Below, in pieces: positions 6,001 to 6,228 of a stretch of DNA of 6,228 nt. Location of the stretch: contig DLYC01000075.1 in the NCBI GenBank assembly GCA_003447895.1, positions 10,307 to 16,534 on the forward strand, in the 5' to 3' direction. Below the pieces are notes generated by a model, which saw nothing but the letters and a program-made list of their open reading frames with translations, had not been told where the DNA came from and did not search any database. The stretch is from Lachnospiraceae bacterium (GTDB taxonomy: Bacteria; Bacillota; Clostridia; Lachnospirales; Lachnospiraceae). The position numbers and the translations under genes were made by a program. The first letter of the stretch is position 1, and the number at the start of each line of letters is the position of its first letter.

Positions 6001-6228
6001 TGGCAGGCCTCAAAGTGGGTGAGTACACCGTTACTGAGGCAGCGCCTGAAAACGGAACGGTCCTTGTCGGAGACAACAATGTGAAGGTAACCGTTACGTC
6101 AGACACTACTGCGGAAGTACCTTCGGTCGAGTTCACAAACAACAAACCCGGTACTCCGGAATTCGAGAAGAAGATCCGGGATACCAATGACACAACAGGC
6201 GAAACGAGCGGCTGGCAGGACAGCGCCG
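1..6228 (+). CDS. Giant multidomain Cna-type surface adhesin, partial at both ends
   Basis: An open frame with codons starting at base 3 crosses the whole window without a stop, giving 2075 complete codons. No start codon with a ribosome site and no stop are present, so both ends are missing. The translation is a chain of beta-rich modules: an Ala/Glu-rich linker, a three-module head, five Ig-like domains with Lys/Asp/Asn sets, a Cna_B/SpaA domain, three small Cna_B-like domains, a pilin D2 domain, a second SpaA domain, then the same cassette beginning again. Proteins of this design are secreted by Sec, anchored by sortase and act as adhesins or fibre stalks; their domains are often locked by self-formed Lys-Asn isopeptide bonds. 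Export and anchoring are inferred, because the signal peptide and any LPXTG motif lie outside. Only three cysteines were seen and composition is acidic, as expected for such a stalk. No binding partner can be named. Confidence 0.96.
3..152 (+). other. Ala/Glu-rich low-complexity linker (residues 1-50)
   Basis: The first 50 residues are almost entirely Ala and Glu with some Pro, Lys, Thr and Asp, including runs such as AAAA (from GCGGCGGCCGCT) and short EA/KEA units. No fold is expected. Stretches like this often follow the signal peptide in large Clostridia surface proteins and act as a flexible, acidic spacer before the first folded domain. This suggests that the true N-terminus lies not far upstream, but the window does not show it. 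The high GC of this stretch follows from GCG/GCC/GAG codons and need not mean transfer. Confidence 0.8.
153..569 (+). other. N-terminal head module A (residues 51-189)
   Basis: A folded module begins at FTEGELTCKGSGYSVTMTY and includes a 'KLKVREI' strand, a Tyr-containing helix-like stretch (PEYESYLSGAEA), ARFFDITI at 112-119, a 'VQPQSAVRVNITY' strand and a terminal ESFSVYG motif (183-189). I recognise this order of motifs from the N-terminal regions of many large Clostridia surface proteins that carry Cna_B repeats, where it recurs before the stalk; I cannot name a family accession with certainty. It contains C59, one of only three cysteines. No Lys/Asn set for an isopeptide bond is evident. 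It may be a ligand-binding head or only a folding cap; the sequence does not decide this. Confidence 0.55.
570..872 (+). other. N-terminal head module B (residues 190-290)
   Basis: It follows directly on ESFSVYG. It starts with a YTVDFTYGGFTFSMPG strand pair, then a short helix ILLSDLAERLGL, a region rich in Asp and Asn (FDVRNVSDVTFTSNDLL), and a closing beta hairpin ETLTVVMKDGVKFVIEV. The sequence 'SVYGIIYTVDF' is a join typical of this class of head, with the second module reading a short strand-helix-strand pattern. Its role is unknown; by position it links head module A to the Ig-like stalk. Boundaries are approximate, set by the loss of one strand pattern and the start of the NLVDFL helix. 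Confidence 0.45.
873..1322 (+). other. Head-to-stalk beta-sandwich module C (residues 291-440)
   Basis: The module opens with a short helix NLVDFLANAVITGA, a strand with GKYQVEAGKEYNIILSF (K320-F328), then QFNNQATLTYSMPDGLTIL, a motif typical of adhesin beta sandwiches in which a 'lTY.mPdGl' strand forms one edge. It ends with SYNGAFDGTEDKIRFSEDL and an acidic Pro-rich hinge EFEQPDPG. The fold resembles the first Ig-like domain of streptococcal-type adhesins, but a full Lys/Asp/Asn set is not clear, so I do not claim an isopeptide bond here. It may be the first domain of the stalk rather than part of the head. Confidence 0.5.
1323..1682 (+). other. Ig-like stalk domain 1, candidate CnaA-type isopeptide (residues 441-560)
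   Basis: About 120 residues. It starts AYVSKSGTFDEKTGKFNYT, continues with NVNVKDVIS and closes with KNTATVKPEDG. The Lys of the first strand (K446), the Asp of the 'VKD' motif (D476) and the Asn of the last strand (N547) take the places of the Lys, catalytic Asp and acceptor Asn of CnaA-type domains, spaced 30 and 71 residues apart. The pattern 'K.G.fd..tgkf.Yti.V...gdi.nV.V.D.i' is common in DUF11-like surface repeats. It is the most compact of the five tandem domains. A bond is inferred from residue placement only. Confidence 0.6.
1683..2135 (+). other. Ig-like stalk domain 2, candidate CnaA-type isopeptide (residues 561-711)
   Basis: About 151 residues. First strand IAFRTTKKSNGS gives the Lys (K573 or K574); the mid-domain ITIKDTIA gives D611; the closing GTGNTVTVSND gives N690. 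Between them is a Tyr-rich stretch (YMKYYGDGL, WTYKIPEG, YMYEITYYTVV) of likely edge strands. It ends with a Gly/Ser loop (NGSGGSVDV) that serves as linker to domain 3. The placement of the three residues matches the neighbouring domains, which supports a shared architecture even though sequence identity between domains is low. Confidence 0.58.
2136..2579 (+). other. Ig-like stalk domain 3, candidate CnaA-type isopeptide (residues 712-859)
   Basis: About 148 residues. It begins VISVTKAVDSFTTEEVNW, a textbook first strand with K717, then QAVVTDSVPR with D747 and closes HTNTVNFNGK with N841. The strand 'evnWtVtlgvp' after the Lys is the usual second strand of these domains. K-to-D distance is 30 residues, as in domain 1, while D-to-N is 94, as in domain 4. 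The tail TTTATVTFGEPG is the hinge to the next domain. Confidence 0.6.
2580..3032 (+). other. Ig-like stalk domain 4, candidate CnaA-type isopeptide (residues 860-1010)
   Basis: About 151 residues. It begins GIEKEGEALKDNEGNVTG with K863, followed by the strand LKYTVVMAGVSDVPVSILD, in which D896 takes the Asp place, and ends DVDNTAKWGDHQSD with N990. The middle is rich in Tyr and Trp (DHMKIWGGNQYYQGSG, SYYPYYKIIYYLKV), more aromatic than its neighbours, which could form an exposed binding surface or simply packed strands. K-to-D is 33 and D-to-N is 94 residues. Confidence 0.58.
3033..3434 (+). other. Ig-like stalk domain 5, candidate CnaA-type isopeptide (residues 1011-1144)
   Basis: About 134 residues. 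First strand DKKLLNEGELGGTSRTAKY supplies K1012 or K1013; NMTMTDVLS supplies D1050; TIVNKVSVNDRDE supplies N1116. The Asn is followed by Lys instead of Thr, unlike the other four, but the surrounding strand (IVNKVSV) keeps the same pattern. It ends in a Ser/Glu/Gly-rich flexible linker (SYGSASEGEGAQA), which marks the change from Ig-like to Cna_B-like domains. Confidence 0.57.
3435..3770 (+). other. Cna_B/SpaA-type domain with candidate Lys/Glu/Asn (residues 1145-1256)
   Basis: About 112 residues with the prealbumin-like pattern of SpaA/Cna_B domains: first strand SFTIVKVDGYDANKKLQGV with K1150, a 'VKFKVF' strand, a TDENGEITLDGDTYTFYF turn and the signature VQEVEAPEDYG with E1212, then a closing strand QIKNWP with N1254. 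Known Cna_B domains join Lys to Asn with Glu as catalyst, so K1150/E1212/N1254 is a good candidate. The stretch between the Glu motif and the Asn (SFDYLVTLTNEMKKVDYGHYI) is long and Tyr-rich for the family. C1169 lies in the KVFCEN strand. Confidence 0.72.
3771..4172 (+). other. Small Cna_B-like domain 1 (residues 1257-1390)
   Basis: About 134 residues of the kind often written as 'vtKtVtg...d..ftf.v.l..dG...f.Lkdge...f.glp.Gt.Y.VtE.....fTNtr'. Here: LVVEKQVES with K1264, YYNFRISILNDDGRV, VTEFRLKNKEQKMFWGF, DKGTKYKVEEI with E1334, and VIVFTNTR with N1385. I recall this pattern under DUF7601/DUF5979-type names in Firmicutes and actinobacterial surface proteins; the exact family should be tested. 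It sits between the SpaA domain and the GSLK repeats and is the most divergent of the small domains. Confidence 0.65.
4173..4541 (+). other. Small Cna_B-like domain 2, 'GSLK' repeat copy 1 (residues 1391-1513)
   Basis: About 123 residues beginning GSLKLKKQVTVDG, followed by IYEFTITGPGEDGEV, KITVTNGVAVSATIDGEA, VEVTDLEAGEYTINETAPT and closing AEFTNNID. Candidate bond residues by analogy with Cna_B are K1397, E1473 and N1509 or N1510. It is clearly homologous to the domains at 4542-4865 and 5781-6152 and is closest to the latter in its central part (ITVTNG, SAT, GEYT, LVGDN). It is followed without a linker by copy 2. Confidence 0.7.
4542..4610 (+). repeat. Direct DNA repeat, copy 1 (start of GSLKIKK unit)
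   Basis: This 69-base stretch matches 5781-5849 at 58 of 69 positions by eye, and the first 33 bases at 32 of 33. The differences in the remainder mostly change amino acids. The offset between copies is 1239 bases (413 codons), so the frame is kept. It is one boundary of the duplicated cassette. Confidence 0.85.
4542..4865 (+). other. Small Cna_B-like domain 3, 'GSLK' repeat copy 2 (residues 1514-1621)
   Basis: About 108 residues, the shortest of the GSLK set. It begins GSLKIKKNVTVDGQPTTG, continues AYTFEVKNAADTSAET, ITITIENGASGEVQVDGL and TYIVSEQTG, and closes AEFTNNKPG. Candidate residues are K1520, E1581 and N1617 or N1618. Compared with copies 1 and 3 it lacks the extra beta hairpin (the 'SATIDGEAAALGSDGYVEV' part), which explains the length difference. 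It leads straight into the pilin D2 domain. Confidence 0.7.
4866..5378 (+). other. Fimbrial D2-type isopeptide domain (residues 1622-1792)
   Basis: About 171 residues matching the fimbrial isopeptide-formation D2 pattern: FEKKIRDTND first strand (K1627 or K1628), WQDSADYDIGDAVPYKLTA (the usual 'y.iGd.v.Y.lt..lp' motif), SYKSYTIQFEDQM with D1678 in the catalytic-Asp place, SLTFNRV, and closing NAARLRYSNNP with N1774/N1775. In Gram-positive pilin backbones this domain forms a Lys-Asn bond and is normally followed by a SpaA-type domain, exactly as here. C1708 lies in the LDCVF strand. In pilins one such domain occurs per subunit; here it is embedded in a repeated cassette. Confidence 0.8.
4875..4941 (+). 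repeat. Direct DNA repeat, copy 1 (start of D2 domain)
   Basis: Matches 6162-6228 at 57 of 67 bases by hand count, with a run 'gagaagaagatccggga' shared exactly. The offset is 1287 bases, 48 bases more than for the GSLK repeat, because the third GSLK unit is 16 codons longer than the second. Confidence 0.85.
5379..5780 (+). other. SpaA-type prealbumin-fold domain (residues 1793-1926)
   Basis: About 134 residues. FTYKLDINKVDQEGEALEGA with K1801, AEFKLEKKL, a DGTTEEITLSREGNVF hairpin, and the signature DYVLTETTVPTGYKQID with E1851, then a closing strand VGTVTNQGI with N1923. This is the standard partner placed after a D2 domain in pilin backbones. The segment from Y1858 to N1923 is about 65 residues, longer than usual, and contains an acidic stretch (DLNFDEETRTAILT, GETDSGDLEFAEPQ). 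Lys/Glu/Asn suggest a Cna_B-type bond. Confidence 0.78.
5781..5849 (+). repeat. Direct DNA repeat, copy 2 (start of GSLKIKK unit)
   Basis: Partner of the repeat at 4542-4610; 1239 bases downstream, in the same frame. A more distant third relative starts at 4173, where the protein is clearly similar but the DNA has drifted further. Confidence 0.85.
5781..6152 (+). other. Small Cna_B-like domain 4, 'GSLK' repeat copy 3 (residues 1927-2050)
   Basis: About 124 residues beginning GSLKIKKNVTVNGEATTG, continuing TYEFTVTGPSDAAEA, VTITVTNGAAASATVDD, VEVAGLKVGEYTVTEAAP and closing VEFTNNKPG. Candidate residues are K1933, E2012 and N2046 or N2047. Its ends match copy 2 and its middle matches copy 1, so it looks mosaic. 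By position it opens a second round of the cassette. Confidence 0.72.
6153..6227 (+). other. Start of a second D2-type domain, cut by the window edge (residues 2051-2075)
   Basis: Only 25 residues are visible: FEKKIRDTNDTTGETSGW followed by QDSA. They match the start of the D2 domain at 4866-5378 almost residue for residue, and the DNA from 6162 agrees with that from 4875 at 57 of 67 bases by my count. The remainder must lie downstream, where a SpaA-type partner would also be expected. Confidence 0.85.
6162..6228 (+). repeat. Direct DNA repeat, copy 2 (start of D2 domain), cut by window edge
   Basis: Partner of 4875-4941. The match runs to the last base of the window, so the true length of the repeat is unknown and it may extend through the whole D2 and SpaA domains downstream. 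Confidence 0.85.

Noticed and set aside
5633..6193. 186-codon Ser/Val/Thr-rich minus-strand frame resembling a low-complexity surface protein
   Set aside because: The Ser/Thr/Val richness comes from the complement of GGA/GAC/ACG-rich sense codons in the repeat units; similar short shadows occur at 4373-4591 and 4730-4924, opposite the same repeat type.
4542..6228. Mobile element or CRISPR-like array as source of the direct repeats
   Set aside because: The repeats are in frame, encode protein domains, lie over a kilobase apart and have no inverted ends, transposase or regular spacers.

Overview
The window is the inside of one very large gene on the + strand. A single reading frame (codons starting at bases 3, 6, 9 and so on) runs unbroken through all 2075 complete codons, and both the start and the stop lie outside the window. 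There is no intergenic DNA, RNA gene, promoter or terminator here. The product is a giant multidomain surface protein of Gram-positive type, built from beta-sandwich domains of the CnaA/pilin D2-like and Cna_B/SpaA-like kinds. Composition fits an exported stalk: rich in Thr, Val, Gly, Asp and Glu, acidic overall, and only three cysteines seen (C59, C1169, C1708). Residue numbers below count from the codon at base 3, so residue n starts at base 3n; they are not numbers in the full protein.

Layout: residues 1-50 are an Ala/Glu-rich linker, probably just after a signal peptide that lies upstream. Residues 51-440 are an N-terminal head of three modules of a type I associate with large Lachnospiraceae/Clostridia surface proteins. 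Residues 441-1144 are five tandem Ig-like domains, each with a Lys near its start, an Asp in a mid-domain 'xxD' motif and an Asn near its last strand: the arrangement expected for CnaA-type intramolecular isopeptide bonds. Residues 1145-1256 are a Cna_B/SpaA domain with candidate Lys/Glu/Asn. Residues 1257-1621 are three smaller Cna_B-like domains. Residues 1622-1792 are a pilin D2 domain and 1793-1926 a SpaA-type domain. After this the pattern starts again: another small 'GSLKIKK' domain (1927-2050) and the first 25 residues of a second D2 domain, cut by the window edge. The C-terminal part is thus a repeated cassette with a period of about 1.24-1.29 kb that continues downstream.

The likely role is a long, mechanically and proteolytically stable adhesin or fibre, probably sortase-anchored. 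The signal peptide and LPXTG-type signal that would confirm this are not in view. Roughly balanced base composition, the domain styles and the low use of TTA, CTA and TCA codons suggest a Clostridia member, plausibly Lachnospiraceae from a gut or rumen community; this is inference. Long antisense open frames exist but are explained by codon use in the real gene. I see no separate novel system; the most interesting points are the possible chain of about twelve isopeptide-type domains and the mosaic, recently duplicated cassette.
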